The notes below the pieces were generated by a model. It saw only the letters and a program-made list of their open reading frames with translations, was not told where the DNA came from and searched no databases. A program made the position numbers and the translations under genes. From Paenibacillus lacisoli (lineage in GTDB: Bacteria; Bacillota; Bacilli; Paenibacillales; Paenibacillaceae), in contig NZ_JAUQTB010000008.1 of the NCBI RefSeq assembly GCF_030580655.1, positions 107,014 through 171,013 of the forward strand: 64,000 bases of DNA, given 5' to 3'. Below, piece by piece: positions 63,987 through 64,000 of this stretch (the stretch's first letter is position 1; every line of letters starts with the position of its first letter).

Positions 63987-64000
63987 ATGAGTCAAAGACG
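63987..64000 (+). CDS. Start of a gene running off the window, possibly an IS transposase
   Basis: ATG at 63987 with GGAG 8 bases upstream begins MSQR before the edge. The N terminus and the 50-base interval to the broken ORF resemble the left end of an insertion sequence. With four codons visible the identity is a guess. Confidence 0.3.

Noticed and set aside
1..64000. CRISPR arrays, rRNA, tRNA, prophage structural genes and T7SS core genes
   Set aside because: None was recognised: no regularly spaced direct repeats, no rRNA or tRNA sequence patterns, and no EssC, EccD or EsxA-type ORF.

Overview
The window looks like chromosomal DNA of a Paenibacillus-type Firmicute. The evidence is moderate-to-high GC, strong AGGAGG-type ribosome binding sites, frequent GTG/TTG starts, a giant S-layer-homology (SLH) surface protein, several WYL-domain regulators, many secreted or intracellular glycoside hydrolases, and PotABCD and MetNIQ transporters. 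I saw no rRNA, tRNA or CRISPR array. The genus is an inference; no marker gene was compared.

Layout. 1-6.8 kb: housekeeping and accessory enzymes (GNAT, aldo/keto reductase, APH-like kinase, RluF-type pseudouridine synthase, PatB/MalY aminotransferase). 7-12.6 kb: a membrane GGDEF-EAL protein, a chemotaxis receptor and the deoxynucleoside kinase pair dgk-dck. 12.8-18 kb: a Gfo/Idh/MocA oxidoreductase, a 43-residue amphipathic peptide under an apparent LexA box, two overlapping WYL regulators, a resolvase-like protein lacking the catalytic serine, and aroD. 18.5-34 kb: a 2045-residue SLH/lamin-tail/metallophosphoesterase protein, then a surface-glycan locus with a small surface-type protein, a CgeB-like and three other glycosyltransferases, a GT-D fold protein, a 4,6-dehydratase, a nucleotide-sugar dehydrogenase and a uronate epimerase. 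34-37.3 kb: an ABC-2 exporter, a YpsA-like protein and a nucleotidyltransferase. 37.6-48 kb: GH51 arabinofuranosidase, metN-metI-metQ, a second Gfo/Idh/MocA protein, secreted GH3 with a PA14 insert, and GH30. 48-53 kb: a TPR-GGDEF protein, a GLUG-like surface protein, a GNAT and a secreted protein of unknown function. 53.4-55.5 kb: a probable type VII secretion (T7SS) effector module of lipoprotein, lipase with a C-terminal WXG100-like module, and small helical partner. 55.6-59.4 kb: potABCD. 59.5-61.6 kb: a WYL regulator divergent from a VOC-family gene, then a YdeI-like protein. 61.8-64 kb: a polymorphic-toxin locus with a WXG100-like toxin, an immunity candidate with a probable ATT start, an orphan toxin tip, a shortened immunity-like ORF and what may be the start of an insertion sequence.

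The most interesting parts are the SOS-peptide candidate near 13.9 kb, which recalls the architecture of Escherichia coli TisB; the reverse-architecture lipase module at 53.4-55.5 kb, which recalls Staphylococcus aureus TslA/TilA; and the modular toxin locus at the right end, where base composition drops sharply at the toxin tip. No T7SS core genes (EssC, EsxA, EccD types) lie in this window, so export of the two candidate effectors would depend on genes elsewhere.
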